Part shown: positions 8,253 to 19,942 of the stretch, in pieces
Numbering within the stretch: the first letter of the stretch is position 1
Layout: each line of letters begins with the position of its first letter
Source: Castellaniella sp035707805
GTDB taxonomy: Bacteria; Pseudomonadota; Gammaproteobacteria; Burkholderiales; Burkholderiaceae_B
Direction: 5' to 3'
DNA: 64,000 bases
Assembly: GCA_035707805.1 (NCBI GenBank)
Contig: DASSTS010000031.1
Coordinates: 16,138 to 80,137 of the forward strand
Made by a program: the position numbers and the translations under genes
The notes under the pieces: model-generated
Told to the model about the DNA's origin: nothing
The model's database searches: none
Seen by the model: the letters and a program-made list of their open reading frames with translations, nothing else

Positions 8253-9056
8253 TCAGGCGGCGCGAGTCGAGGGCAGCAGGCCTTCGGTGGGCGAGCTGGG
8301 GTCGGCGTCGTAATATTTGCGCCGGATGCGGCCCGCCAGATAGGCTTCGCGGCCGGCCTCGACGCCCAGGCGCATCGCCCGCGCCATGCGGATCGGGTCC
8401 CGCGCGCCGGCAATCGCCGTATTCATCAAGATCGCATCGCAGCCCAGTTCCATGGCGATGGCCGCGTCCGAGGCCGTGCCCACGCCCGCGTCCACCAGGA
8501 CGGGGACCCGAGCCTGGTCGATGATCAGGCGCAGGTTCCAGGGATTGACGATGCCCATGCCTGAGCCGATCAGCGAGGCCAGCGGCATGACGGCCGAGAC
8601 GCCGATGTCTTCCAGCATGCGGCACTGGATCGGGTCGTCGCTGCAGTAGACCATGACCTGGAATCCGTCGGCGACCAGGGTGCGTGCCGCCGCCAGGGTT
8701 TCCGGCATGTTGGGAAACAGGTTGCCGGCGTCGCCGAGGACTTCCAGCTTGCACAGATTGTGGCCGTCCAGCAGCTCGCGCGCCAGGCGCAGGGTGCGCA
8801 CGGCGTCGTCGGCCGTATAGCAGCCGGCGGTGTTGGGCAGGATGGTGTAGCGGTCCGGCGACAGGAAATCCAGCAGATTGGGTTCGCCGGGGTTCTGGCC
8901 GATGTTGGTGCGGCGGATGGCGACGGTAACGATTTCGGTGCCGCTGGCCTCGATGGCCTCGCGGGTCTGGTCGAAATCACGGTATTTGCCCGTGCCGACC
9001 AGGAGGCGGGACTGGAAGGTGCGGTCGGCGATGGTGAGGGTGTCTGCGGTGTTCAT
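8253..9056 (-). CDS. thiG: Thiazole synthase ThiG
   Basis: A 267-residue TIM-barrel enzyme that forms the thiazole phosphate of thiamine from deoxyxylulose-5-phosphate, dehydroglycine and ThiS thiocarboxylate. It contains SRLLVGTGKY, AIRRTN, NTAGCYTADDAVR, KLEVLGD, DDPIQC, PLASLIGSGMG and the C-terminal DAGVGTASDAAIAMELGCDA. The start at 9056 gives MNTADTLTIADR, as in relatives. An alternative ATG at 9080 is 6 nt from a stable hairpin that would hide its ribosome site. Its usual neighbours thiS and thiO are not in the window. Confidence 0.96.
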   Translation of the reverse strand: MNTADTLTIADRTFQSRLLVGTGKYRDFDQTREAIEASGTEIVTVAIRRTNIGQNPGEPNLLDFLSPDRYTILPNTAGCYTADDAVRTLRLARELLDGHNLCKLEVLGDAGNLFPNMPETLAAARTLVADGFQVMVYCSDDPIQCRMLEDIGVSAVMPLASLIGSGMGIVNPWNLRLIIDQARVPVLVDAGVGTASDAAIAMELGCDAILMNTAIAGARDPIRMARAMRLGVEAGREAYLAGRIRRKYYDADPSSPTEGLLPSTRAA

Positions 9057-9085
9057 GTCGAGGGTGTGAGAGGCGTCCATGCGAT

Positions 9086-9106
9086 GTGGCCGCGCAGGGC
9101 GGCCAC
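9086..9106 (-). other. Hairpin in the thiG leader
   Basis: A perfect 8-bp stem GTGGCCGC / GCGGCCAC with a 5-nt loop lies 30 bp upstream of the thiG start. It has no T tract. I found no THI-box (TPP riboswitch) sequence around it, so whether it regulates thiG is unknown. Confidence 0.45.
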
Positions 9107-9163
9107 ACACAAGGATAATCCATTTTGGGGCCGGGCCGTCCCTTTCGGGGACAGGGGCGTCCT

Positions 9164-10138
9164 TCAGCGGCCTTCCGGGCCGCCTCCGGACGACCGGCTG
9201 TCGCGCAGATCCGCGCAGATCGCCTCTGCCGCATCCACCAGCCGCGGCCCGGGCCGGTGCAGCCAGTCGGGGTCGATGGCGTAGACGCGGCCCTGGTGGG
9301 CGGCCGCCAGGCCGTGCTGCGCCCACCAGCGCGTGCGCGCGGCCAGGGTGTCCCGCCCGTAGGGCGACAGGATCATCACCTGCGGATCCAGGTGCAGGAC
9401 GGATTCGAGGCTGACCTGGGGTGCCGCCAGACGGCTGTCCGCGTACGGGTTGCGGCCGCCGCAGCGAGCCAGCAGATCGTTGATCAGCGGGTCCCTGCCC
9501 AGGGTGAACAAGGGGTCCGCGCTGACCTCGATGAAGACGGAAGGGGCGGGCGGCGGCACCGGCCGCAGCCGGTCGATGCGTCCCTGCAGGGCCGAGGCGG
9601 CGGCATTCGCCGCGGCCTGCGTGCCCAGCCGCGCGCCCAGCTGCCGGATCAGCCCGGGGATGTCGTCGAGCTTCCGGGGATCGGCGTACAGCAGCGGAAC
9701 GCCCAGGGCGCCCAGGCGGGCGGCCAGCGCCCGCGTGGCGTCCGTCGGCTGCCAGGCCAGGACCAGGGTGGGGCGCAGGGCCAGGATGGTCTCGTCGCTG
9801 TACTGGATCCCGTCGCCGATACGGGGGATGGCGCGGGCCGCCGGCGGATAGTCGCTGTTCAGGACCGTGCCGATGATGTCGGCGCCGCCGCCCGCCGCGT
9901 AGACCAGTTCGGTCACGCTGGGGGCCAGGGTGACGAGGCGGGGCCGCGTCGCGGGGGATTCCCCGACGGCTGGCGGCCCGCCCGCGGCCGGGGGTGCGGC
10001 TATTGCCGCGACGGCCTGGCCCGCCAGGCCGCCGGCCAGCGCGATGGTCAGCGCGACAGCCTGCGCGGCCGGCGGGATGCGGGCCCATGCCGCCCGCCGC
10101 GTTTCCCGCATCCCGCCTGCCGTCACGCCCGGGCGCAT
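9164..10138 (-). CDS. btuF: Cobalamin ABC transporter substrate-binding protein (BtuF-like)
   Basis: A 324-residue periplasmic binding protein of the TroA/BtuF fold. A hydrophobic signal region (about residues 25-46) is followed by RLVTLAPSVTELVYAAGGG, the standard BtuF start, then TVLNSDYPPAARAIPRIGDG and LRPTLVLAWQ. No lipobox is evident, so a soluble periplasmic protein is expected. It starts 3 bp after the btuB stop, in the same operon under the cobalamin riboswitch. That context, more than sequence, selects cobalamin over iron-chelates as ligand. The permease and ATPase (btuC, btuD) are not adjacent and must lie elsewhere if present. Confidence 0.85.
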   Translation of the reverse strand: MRPGVTAGGMRETRRAAWARIPPAAQAVALTIALAGGLAGQAVAAIAAPPAAGGPPAVGESPATRPRLVTLAPSVTELVYAAGGGADIIGTVLNSDYPPAARAIPRIGDGIQYSDETILALRPTLVLAWQPTDATRALAARLGALGVPLLYADPRKLDDIPGLIRQLGARLGTQAAANAAASALQGRIDRLRPVPPPAPSVFIEVSADPLFTLGRDPLINDLLARCGGRNPYADSRLAAPQVSLESVLHLDPQVMILSPYGRDTLAARTRWWAQHGLAAAHQGRVYAIDPDWLHRPGPRLVDAAEAICADLRDSRSSGGGPEGR

Positions 10139-10141
10139 GGC

Positions 10142-12073
10142 CTACATCCGCCAGGACAGGTTCACGAACACGTTGGACCCGGGCGTGTTGTAGCCGTCGA
10201 TCAGGACGTAGTCCTTGTCCAGCACGTTGTTCCAGCGCACCTGCACGCCCACCGACTTGCTGAAGTCGTAGGCCGCCGTCAGGTTGACGAGGGAGTAACC
10301 GCCCAGGCGGGTGGTGTTCGCGGTTTCCTTGTAGCGATTGCCGGTGTATTGGTATTCGGCGCCGAGCTTCAGGGCCTGGATGCGGTGTTCGACGCCCAGG
10401 TGGAAAACCTGCCGGGCCCGGTAGGGCAGCATGGACCCTTCAGCCGGCGTGAATCCCTGCGCGGGACGCGGATCATCGTTGCGCGGATCCAGGAAGTCGG
10501 CGCTGGCGCTCAGGCGGGTGTCGCCGAACCTGTGCTCGCCCGTGATCGTCAGGCCGCGCAGGGTCGCCTGCGCGACGTTCTGGGGAGAGGTCATCCACGT
10601 GACCGGATCCGACACATTGACGATCAGATTGCGGACCTTGTTCTGATAGGCCGTCAGCTTCAGCAAGGTGCTGTCGTCCTGATACTGGACGTGCGCCTCG
10701 ATGTTGCGGGACTTCTCGGGCTTGAGGTCGGGGTTCCCCCGATAGAAGGCCGCGGGATAATCCTGGTACAGGTCGGCGAAGGTCGGGACGCGGAAGCCCG
10801 TGCTGCCCGCGATACCCACCTGCCACGTGTCGCTCAGGTCCAGGTCGGCGCCCAGCGCGCCGGTGGTCTGGTTGCCGTGGTCCGTATAGTTGTCGTTGCG
10901 CAGGCTCGCCTGCAGATGCAGGCGATCCAGATCGCCCTTGTAGATGAGCGCCGTGCTGTTGACGTTCCGTTCCGTCTTGTCGTACGAAAAATCGCTGTTG
11001 ATGCGTTCTTCCAGGCGCTCGGCCAGGATGGAAAGGCGGTGGCCGGGGAGCACCCGCAGATTGTTCTGCCAGGACCAGCTGCGTTTCAGGCTGGAATGCA
11101 TGAACGACCCCTCGATCGGCCGGCGGTAGTCCAGGGAATCCCTCGTCCAGCCGAACTGCAGCATGCTCTCCCAGCGGTCGGTGATCTGGTCCGTGCTGGT
11201 GAGGCGATAGGTTTGCTGGCGGACGAGATTGCGGACATTGTCTTCGGTCGCATAGGGAAAATCATCTTGTGTGCCGTCCGAGTCCGCATGCAGATAGCTG
11301 CTGTAGGCATTCAACCCGATGCGATGGCCGGGGGCCCAGCGGTAGCCGAGGTCGCCCGTCCAGCCGCGGCTGGCGTAGCCATCGTCGTCGGGGTCGTGCC
11401 CCCAGCTGTCGGTCGAACTGTTGTTCGCGAAATGCCGCCGCATGACATCAAATCCCTTGCTGCCGGCGGCGCTCGCGGAAAAACTGTAGTCCCAGCCATC
11501 GCTGGCGCCGGAAATCCCCGCGCTGGATTTCACCGTCTCGTAGGTGCCGTACCCCAGGTTGGCCCAGGCGGACAGCGGCCGGTCCTGATCTCCTTTCTTC
11601 GTGATGATGTTGACGACCCCGCCGATGGCATCCGATCCATACAGACTGCTGGCCGCGCCGCGCAGGATCTCGACGCGCTCCACCAGCGCGGGATCAATGG
11701 TTTCCAGATGCGTGCCTCCGGACAGAAGCTCCGATGCCCGCAGCCCGTCGATCAGCACGAGTGTATGCGAGGCATTGGCTCCGCGCAGGAACATGCTGGA
11801 CACCGTCTGTGGCCCGCCAGTCGTGGTGAACTGCACGCCCGGCGCGCGGCCGATGATCTCGACGATGCTGTCGCCGCGGGCTTCGGCCAGCTCACGCGGG
11901 CCGATCACCGTCACGTCCCCGATCGCATCGGCCAGGGGTTCCGGGCTGCGGCTGGGGGTGACGACAATGTCCTGCAAGGTGGGGACGGCGGCGGAATCGG
12001 ATTGGGCCGTGGCGGCCAGGGGGAGGAAGCAGACGGCGGCGGCAAGCGCGCGCCGGGAACGCGGGATGGTCAT
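10142..12073 (-). CDS. btuB: TonB-dependent vitamin B12 outer-membrane receptor BtuB
   Basis: A 643-residue TonB-dependent outer-membrane receptor. It has a signal peptide (residues 1-23), a TonB-box-like LQDIVVTPSR, a plug domain (about 45-160, including GVQFTTTGGPQTVSSMFLRG and VERVEILRGAASSLYGSDAI), and a beta-barrel to the end. The last residues NVFVNLSWRM end in Met rather than the usual Phe. Length and motifs match BtuB, and the upstream cobalamin riboswitch makes corrinoid the ligand with good confidence. It is first in a btuB-btuF operon. Confidence 0.93.
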   Translation of the reverse strand: MTIPRSRRALAAAVCFLPLAATAQSDSAAVPTLQDIVVTPSRSPEPLADAIGDVTVIGPRELAEARGDSIVEIIGRAPGVQFTTTGGPQTVSSMFLRGANASHTLVLIDGLRASELLSGGTHLETIDPALVERVEILRGAASSLYGSDAIGGVVNIITKKGDQDRPLSAWANLGYGTYETVKSSAGISGASDGWDYSFSASAAGSKGFDVMRRHFANNSSTDSWGHDPDDDGYASRGWTGDLGYRWAPGHRIGLNAYSSYLHADSDGTQDDFPYATEDNVRNLVRQQTYRLTSTDQITDRWESMLQFGWTRDSLDYRRPIEGSFMHSSLKRSWSWQNNLRVLPGHRLSILAERLEERINSDFSYDKTERNVNSTALIYKGDLDRLHLQASLRNDNYTDHGNQTTGALGADLDLSDTWQVGIAGSTGFRVPTFADLYQDYPAAFYRGNPDLKPEKSRNIEAHVQYQDDSTLLKLTAYQNKVRNLIVNVSDPVTWMTSPQNVAQATLRGLTITGEHRFGDTRLSASADFLDPRNDDPRPAQGFTPAEGSMLPYRARQVFHLGVEHRIQALKLGAEYQYTGNRYKETANTTRLGGYSLVNLTAAYDFSKSVGVQVRWNNVLDKDYVLIDGYNTPGSNVFVNLSWRM

Positions 12074-12110
12074 GGGTCAGTCCTGTGTGGCGCGCGTCCC
12101 CGCACGCCGG

Positions 12111-12161
12111 AACAAACAAGGCCCGCGGCCGGAGCGGATCTGCGTGAAGACATCGCAGGCC
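12111..12161 (-). terminator. Riboswitch expression-platform terminator upstream of btuB
   Basis: On the btuB strand, arms GGCCTGCG (12154-12161) and CGCGGGCC (12120-12127) form an 8-bp stem with one G·U pair, followed by TTGTTTGTT. It lies between the cobalamin riboswitch and btuB, so ligand-dependent premature termination is a plausible mechanism. The competing antiterminator was not worked out. Confidence 0.65.
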
Positions 12162-12188
12162 CCTTGCAGCGGGAACGGTCAGGAGGTC

Positions 12189-12342
12189 GAAGCAGGCCGG
12201 TATCGGGCTGGCGCGGCCGGGCCGAAGGCCTGGCGGACGCGCTCACCGTTGCGGGGGCAGCACAGCTGGGTCGGATCAACGACCGTCTGTTTCCCGTTTG
12301 GATGTCCGAGACGCCCGAGGGCGCCATGAACATACCTGTTTC
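12189..12342 (-). promoter_or_regulatory. Cobalamin (B12) riboswitch controlling btuB-btuF
   Basis: The transcript contains the diagnostic core GCTGCCCCCGCAACGGTGAG (the CCCCCGCAACGGT part at 12245-12257), an upstream CGGGAAACAGACGG segment, and a B12 box AGCCCGATACCGGCCTGC near 12193-12210. Outer stem P1 can form between GAAACAGG (12335-12342) and CCTGCTTC (12189-12196). At about 154 nt it is compact for the class. By family knowledge it binds adenosylcobalamin or a related corrinoid and lowers btuB expression when B12 is plentiful. Confidence 0.92.
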
Positions 12343-12349
12343 GCCGCGT

Positions 12350-12355
12350 ATTATA
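12350..12355 (-). promoter_or_regulatory. -10 box for the btuB riboswitch transcript
   Basis: A perfect TATAAT on the minus strand lies 8 nt upstream of the first riboswitch stem. No good TTGACA-like -35 is visible at 16-18 bp, so an activator or an extended contact may be needed. Confidence 0.7.
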
Positions 12356-12435
12356 AGGTCCACCTCGCCATGCCCTCCCATGATCGACACACCAGCAGGG
12401 ATACGCCGTCAGCACACCAGACACACCAGGCACCG

Positions 12436-12457
12436 CCCCCCCCCCCCCATCCCCCCC
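12436..12457 (+). repeat. Poly-C tract: 13 C, AT, then 7 C
   Basis: A run of 13 consecutive C (12436-12448), then AT, then 7 C (12451-12457). It is the longest homopolymer I noticed in the window and lies between the btuB promoter and metH. Such tracts are prone to slipped-strand length change, so the exact count may also be a sequencing or assembly uncertainty. Confidence 0.85.
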
Positions 12458-12479
12458 AGCAACCTCACCCCCTTCGTCA

Positions 12480-12582
12480 ATCGGGGCGAACCGCTGCCGG
12501 GGGCACTGTTGGAGCCCACCTCCCCATCCCCGGCGAAGCCGCCAAAACGCGACCTGTGCCCCCGGCAGCGGCTCGCCCCGAT
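12480..12582. repeat. 27-bp inverted repeat (one mismatch) with 49-nt spacer upstream of metH
   Basis: The left arm is 12480-12506 (starting ATCGGGGCGA, ending GGGGGCAC). The right arm is 12556-12582 (starting GTGCCCCCGG, ending CGCCCCGAT). They are reverse complements except for one position in the middle (A versus G). As RNA it would form a very stable long stem. The loop holds a small hairpin CGGC-GAA-GCCG. No T run follows. It is not a terminator in the usual sense and resembles neither a known riboswitch nor a transposon end that I recognise. Confidence 0.85.
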
Positions 12583-12758
12583 GAAATCTCCCCCAAGCAC
12601 AGTCCGCAACACACAGTCCACCCGGACGAGATCCCGGCCCACTCCTATAAGGCCACCCATAAGCTACACCCCAACCCATCTCAGCAAGCCCCTACCCAAC
12701 CCCCGCTCCCCCCAGCGATACAATGAAAGTTTGTCCATTTCCCCCCAGGATCCCAGCC
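12583..12758 (+). other. C-rich, G-poor leader of metH (possible Rho-utilisation region)
   Basis: From the end of the inverted repeat to base 12722 I count about 67 C against 19 G in 140 bases, in a genome where both strands are otherwise similar. The adjoining 12421-12480 is even more skewed (about 38 C to 5 G in 60). C-rich, G-poor, unstructured RNA is the known character of Rho loading sites. No open reading frame here resembles a protein. A TATAAG at 12646 is a possible -10 for metH. Confidence 0.5.
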
Positions 12759-16532
<3,774 letters not shown>

Positions 16533-16542
16533 GGACCGGGCC

Positions 16543-17328
16543 GTGTCCCGCCACGATCCGGCCCGACGCCAGGCGCTGGGCGCGTTCCTGCGCAGCGCCC
16601 GCGCCCGCGTTGCGCCCGGCGACCACGGCCTGCCGCCGGGCGCGCGCCGGCGCACCCCCGGCCTGCGCCGCGAGGAGGCCGCCCAGCTGTGCGGCATCTC
16701 CACGACCTGGTACACCTGGATCGAGCAGGGGCGCGAGATCTCCGTCTCGGTGGACGTGTGGTGCCGCCTGGCCGACGTCCTGCGGCTGGACCGGGCCGAA
16801 CGGCATTACCTGTTCAGCCTGGCCGAATGCGCCGATCCGCAGGCGACCCGCCTGGACGGCGTGGCGCTGCCCGACGGCCTGAGCGGCTGTGTGGACAGCA
16901 TCCAGGGGCCGGCCTACATCCTGGACCAGGCCTGGAACGTCCTGGCCTGGAATCCCGCCCTGCAACAGCTCTTCGATGGCTGGCCGGGGCAGGGGCAGGC
17001 GAACCTGCTGCGCTACATCTTCATGGATCCGGCCGCCCGCAGCCTGGTGGTGGACTGGGAAGAGCGCGCCAGCCGCGTGGTGGCGGAATTCCGCGCGGAC
17101 GTGGCCGCGCTGGCGGGCGATCCGGCCATCCAGGCCCTGGTGGCCGAACTGCAGGCCGCCAGTCCCTTGTTCGCCGGCTGCTGGATCCGCCAGACCGTGG
17201 TGGACCGGGAAGGCGGGGTGCGGGAATTCCAGCATCCCCGCCAGGGACGGCTGCGGTTCCGGCAGTTCACCTTCCGGCTGGCGGTCCGCCCCGACTGCAA
17301 GCTGGTGATGCTGCTGGGCGAGACCTGA
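16543..17328 (+). CDS. XRE-type HTH regulator with MmyB-like C-terminal domain
   Basis: A 261-residue regulator. Residues 1-85 form a helix-turn-helix of the characteristic RRTPGLRREEAAQLCGIS / WYTWIEQGREISVS type. Residues about 105-258 form the MmyB-like ligand-binding domain (AYILDQAWNVLAWNPALQQL, NLLRYIFMDP, FQHPRQGRLRFRQFTF). In relatives this domain binds a fatty-acid-like ligand and the gene usually controls a neighbouring oxidoreductase or transporter. Here the GTG start, with GAGGA upstream, lies 10 bp after metH, so it may be co-transcribed with it. The facing MFS exporter 20 bp downstream is a plausible target. Function is otherwise unknown. Confidence 0.88.
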   Translation: MSRHDPARRQALGAFLRSARARVAPGDHGLPPGARRRTPGLRREEAAQLCGISTTWYTWIEQGREISVSVDVWCRLADVLRLDRAERHYLFSLAECADPQATRLDGVALPDGLSGCVDSIQGPAYILDQAWNVLAWNPALQQLFDGWPGQGQANLLRYIFMDPAARSLVVDWEERASRVVAEFRADVAALAGDPAIQALVAELQAASPLFAGCWIRQTVVDREGGVREFQHPRQGRLRFRQFTFRLAVRPDCKLVMLLGET

Positions 17329-17348
17329 ACGGCGCCGCCGCCGCGCCC

Positions 17349-18782
17349 TCAGGCCGTCTTGCGGTGGCGCAGCTGGCTGCCGGAGCGTTCCGACAGGCGG
17401 CGGAAGGACAGGGCCGAGGCCGCCACGCACAGCGCCGTGACGGCGAATCCCCACATCACGTCGATGCGGTCGGCCTCGATACCGCCACGCAGGCTGATGC
17501 TGAGGTTCAGGGTGATGGCCGCGCAGGCCACCCCCAGGCTGATGCCCAACTGCTGCGCCATGGCCGAGAAACTGCTGGCCCGGCTCATCTGCGCCGAATC
17601 CAGGTCGGCATAGGTCAGCGCATTGACGGCCGTGAACTGCAGCGAGCGGAAGAACCCGCCGATCAGCAGCACGCCCACCATCAGCCACACCGGGGTGGTC
17701 GCCTGGAACAGCGCGCAGGCCGCCGTGAAGCTGGCCGCGATCAGGGCGTTCCAGGTCAGCACGCGGCGAAAGCCGAAGCGGTGCACGATGGGCGTGGCGA
17801 CGAGCTTCATCAACAGGGCGCCGGCGGCCGAGGTGAAGGTGATCATGCCGGCCGAAAAAGCCGACAGGCCGAAGCCTACCTGCAGCAGGATCGCCAGCAG
17901 GAAGGGCGACGCACCGCTGCCGAAGCGGCAGAGGTTGCCGCCCAGGACCGAGACGGCGAAGGTCTGGACGCGCAGCAGGCTGAGGTCGATGATGGGGTAG
18001 GTGGCGTGCCGGGCGTGGCGGATGTACAGGATGCCGCACACCACGCCGAGGGCGATCAGGCCGACGATGCTGCCCGCGCCAAAGCCGCCGTGGCCGACCG
18101 CCTCCAGACACGTCATGAGCGCCGCCATGGACATGCCGCTCAGCACGAAACCCAGGGTGTCCAGGCGCGGCCGGCTGTCGGGGATGTCGCAGGCGATGTA
18201 GCGGCGCACCAGCGCGATGCCCAGGATGCCGACCGGGATGTTGATCAGGAAGATCCAGTGCCATGACGCGTAAGTCACCAGGAAGCCGCCGACCGGCGGG
18301 CCGATGACCGGCCCCAGCAGGGCGGGCAGCGTGAGAAAGGCCATGGCCTGGACCAGCTCGGATTTGGGGATGCGGCGCAGCAGGATGATGCGGCCCACGG
18401 GCACCATCATGGCCCCCGCGGCGCCCTGGACGACGCGCGAGGCCACCAGCTGCGCCAGCGTCTGCGAGGCCGCGCAGGTCGCCGAACTGAGGCTGAACAG
18501 CAGGATGGCCGCCAGGAACACGCGCTGGGCGCCGAAGCGGTCCGCCGCCCAGCCGCTGATCGGCACGAACACGGCCGTCGCCAGCAGGTAGGCGGTGATG
18601 GTCAGGTTCATGTGCACGGCGGTGGTCTGGAAATCCCGCGCCATGGCCGGCAGCGCCGTGGCGACCACCGTGGAATCCAGCATCTGCATGAACAGCGCGC
18701 ATCCCACGATGAAGGGGATCATCCGCTGCTCCCGGGTCCGGGACGTGGGTGGGGGCGGGGTGGCGCTACTGGGGTCGGGCAT
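17349..18782 (-). CDS. MFS multidrug exporter, DHA2 (EmrB/QacA-like) family
   Basis: A 477-residue membrane protein with about 14 hydrophobic helices. It shows the DHA2 marks LDSTVVATALPAMARDF in helix 1, GWAADRFGAQRVF as motif A, a GRIILLRRIPKSE loop, and LGPVIGPPVGGFL as motif C of proton-driven exporters. It would expel drugs or other hydrophobic compounds using the proton gradient. Start 18782 has further in-frame options at 18824 and 18722. No HlyD-like adaptor is next to it, so it probably exports only across the inner membrane. It converges on the HTH regulator and is divergent from the DUF3460 gene. Confidence 0.9.
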   Translation of the reverse strand: MPDPSSATPPPPTSRTREQRMIPFIVGCALFMQMLDSTVVATALPAMARDFQTTAVHMNLTITAYLLATAVFVPISGWAADRFGAQRVFLAAILLFSLSSATCAASQTLAQLVASRVVQGAAGAMMVPVGRIILLRRIPKSELVQAMAFLTLPALLGPVIGPPVGGFLVTYASWHWIFLINIPVGILGIALVRRYIACDIPDSRPRLDTLGFVLSGMSMAALMTCLEAVGHGGFGAGSIVGLIALGVVCGILYIRHARHATYPIIDLSLLRVQTFAVSVLGGNLCRFGSGASPFLLAILLQVGFGLSAFSAGMITFTSAAGALLMKLVATPIVHRFGFRRVLTWNALIAASFTAACALFQATTPVWLMVGVLLIGGFFRSLQFTAVNALTYADLDSAQMSRASSFSAMAQQLGISLGVACAAITLNLSISLRGGIEADRIDVMWGFAVTALCVAASALSFRRLSERSGSQLRHRKTA

Positions 18783-18852
18783 GGGCACGCTGGAGCGTCC
18801 GAGTGCAGTACACTTGGAGCGCATCGGTCATGGAGATCGCAACGGCACTATT

Positions 18853-19044
18853 ATGGCAAACAACTTCACCTCCGAACTGACACAATTCATCAATCAGTAC
18901 AAGACGGATCATCCCGATACCGAAGCGCGCCAGCGCGCCGGACGTTTCCGTCTCTGGGACAAGGAACTGGACGCCGAACAGCAGGAGGGCTTCCGCGCCG
19001 CGCGCATCCCCCAGGATCCCTACGTCTACTACCAGAAGGCCTGA
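18853..19044 (+). CDS. DUF3460 family small protein
   Basis: A 63-residue soluble protein of the DUF3460 family, found in Burkholderiales beside scpA and panC. It is highly charged, with FTSELTQFINQYKTDHP, QRAGRFRLWDKELD and a C-terminal PQDPYVYYQKA. No membrane segment or known motif is present. It ends 9 bp before scpA, so the two are probably co-transcribed. Function is unknown; the conserved placement suggests a link to chromosome segregation or simply a stable operon. Confidence 0.9.
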   Translation: MANNFTSELTQFINQYKTDHPDTEARQRAGRFRLWDKELDAEQQEGFRAARIPQDPYVYYQKA

Positions 19045-19053
19045 CCGGCCGAC

Positions 19054-19923
19054 ATGCCGCCCGATCCCGCCGCCGGGCTGGACGCCCTGATGGCGCCGGC
19101 CGTCGACAGCACGCCCGACGTGGTCGATCACGTGGCCCTGGCGCGGCTGTACGGGGAGCCGCTGTTCGCCATCCCCCAGGACCTGTACATCCCGCCGGAC
19201 GCGCTGGAAGTCTTCCTGGAGGCCTTCGAGGGGCCGCTGGACCTGTTGCTCTACCTGATCCGCAAGCAAAATTTCAACGTCCTCGACATTCCCATGGCCG
19301 AGGTCACCGCCCAGTACCTGACCTATGTCGAGCAGGTCCGGCGCACCAACCTCGAACTGGCCGGCGAATACCTGCTGATGGCGGCGCTGCTGATCGAGAT
19401 CAAGTCGCGCATGCTGCTGCCCGTGCGCCAGTCCGACACCGGCGAAGAGGTCGAGGACCCGCGCGCCGAGCTCGTGCGCCGGCTGCTCGAATACGAACGG
19501 ATGAAGCTCGCCGCCCAGCGCCTGGACGCCATGCCGCGCGTCGGCCGGGACTTCCATGTGGCGCATGCGCAGGCCGACCTGACGGTCGAGACCCTGCTGC
19601 CCGAGGTCAGCGCCGCCGACCTGCGCGACGCCTGGCGGGCCATCCTGCAGCGCGCGCGGCTGAACGCCAGCCATCGCATCACGCGCGAGCAGCTGTCGGT
19701 GCGCGACCACATGAGCCACATCCTGCGCCGCTTGTCGGACGTGCGCTTCATGGAGTTCACCGAGCTCTTCATGGAACGCATCCGCATGGGCGAGCCCGCC
19801 GCGGTCATCGTCGTGCATTTCCTGGCCTTGCTGGAACTGACCCGCGAATCCCTGCTTGAAATTACCCAGGCGGCGCCTTACGCGCCGCTGTACGTCAGAC
19901 TGTCCTATACGCGTTCGGCCTGA
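19054..19923 (+). CDS. scpA: Segregation and condensation protein A (ScpA, kleisin)
   Basis: A 289-residue kleisin subunit of the Smc-ScpAB condensin, which helps compact and separate chromosomes. The family signature FEGPLDLLLYLIRKQNFNVLDI begins near residue 57. A helical bundle (VEQVRRTNLELAGEYLLMAALLIEIKSRMLLP, positions about 90-125) and the C-terminal winged helix (SVRDHMSHILRRL ... VVHFLALLELTRESLLEI) follow. The N-terminal 50 residues are a variable extension. scpB and smc are not in the window. It forms a run with DUF3460 and panC. Confidence 0.95.
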   Translation: MPPDPAAGLDALMAPAVDSTPDVVDHVALARLYGEPLFAIPQDLYIPPDALEVFLEAFEGPLDLLLYLIRKQNFNVLDIPMAEVTAQYLTYVEQVRRTNLELAGEYLLMAALLIEIKSRMLLPVRQSDTGEEVEDPRAELVRRLLEYERMKLAAQRLDAMPRVGRDFHVAHAQADLTVETLLPEVSAADLRDAWRAILQRARLNASHRITREQLSVRDHMSHILRRLSDVRFMEFTELFMERIRMGEPAAVIVVHFLALLELTRESLLEITQAAPYAPLYVRLSYTRSA

Positions 19924-19942
19924 AGCGCCGCCGGAGTCCGCC

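Noticed and set aside
9057..9163. TPP riboswitch upstream of thiG
   Set aside because: I looked for the THI-box conserved core (CTGAGA and partner segments) and found none; only a simple hairpin is present.
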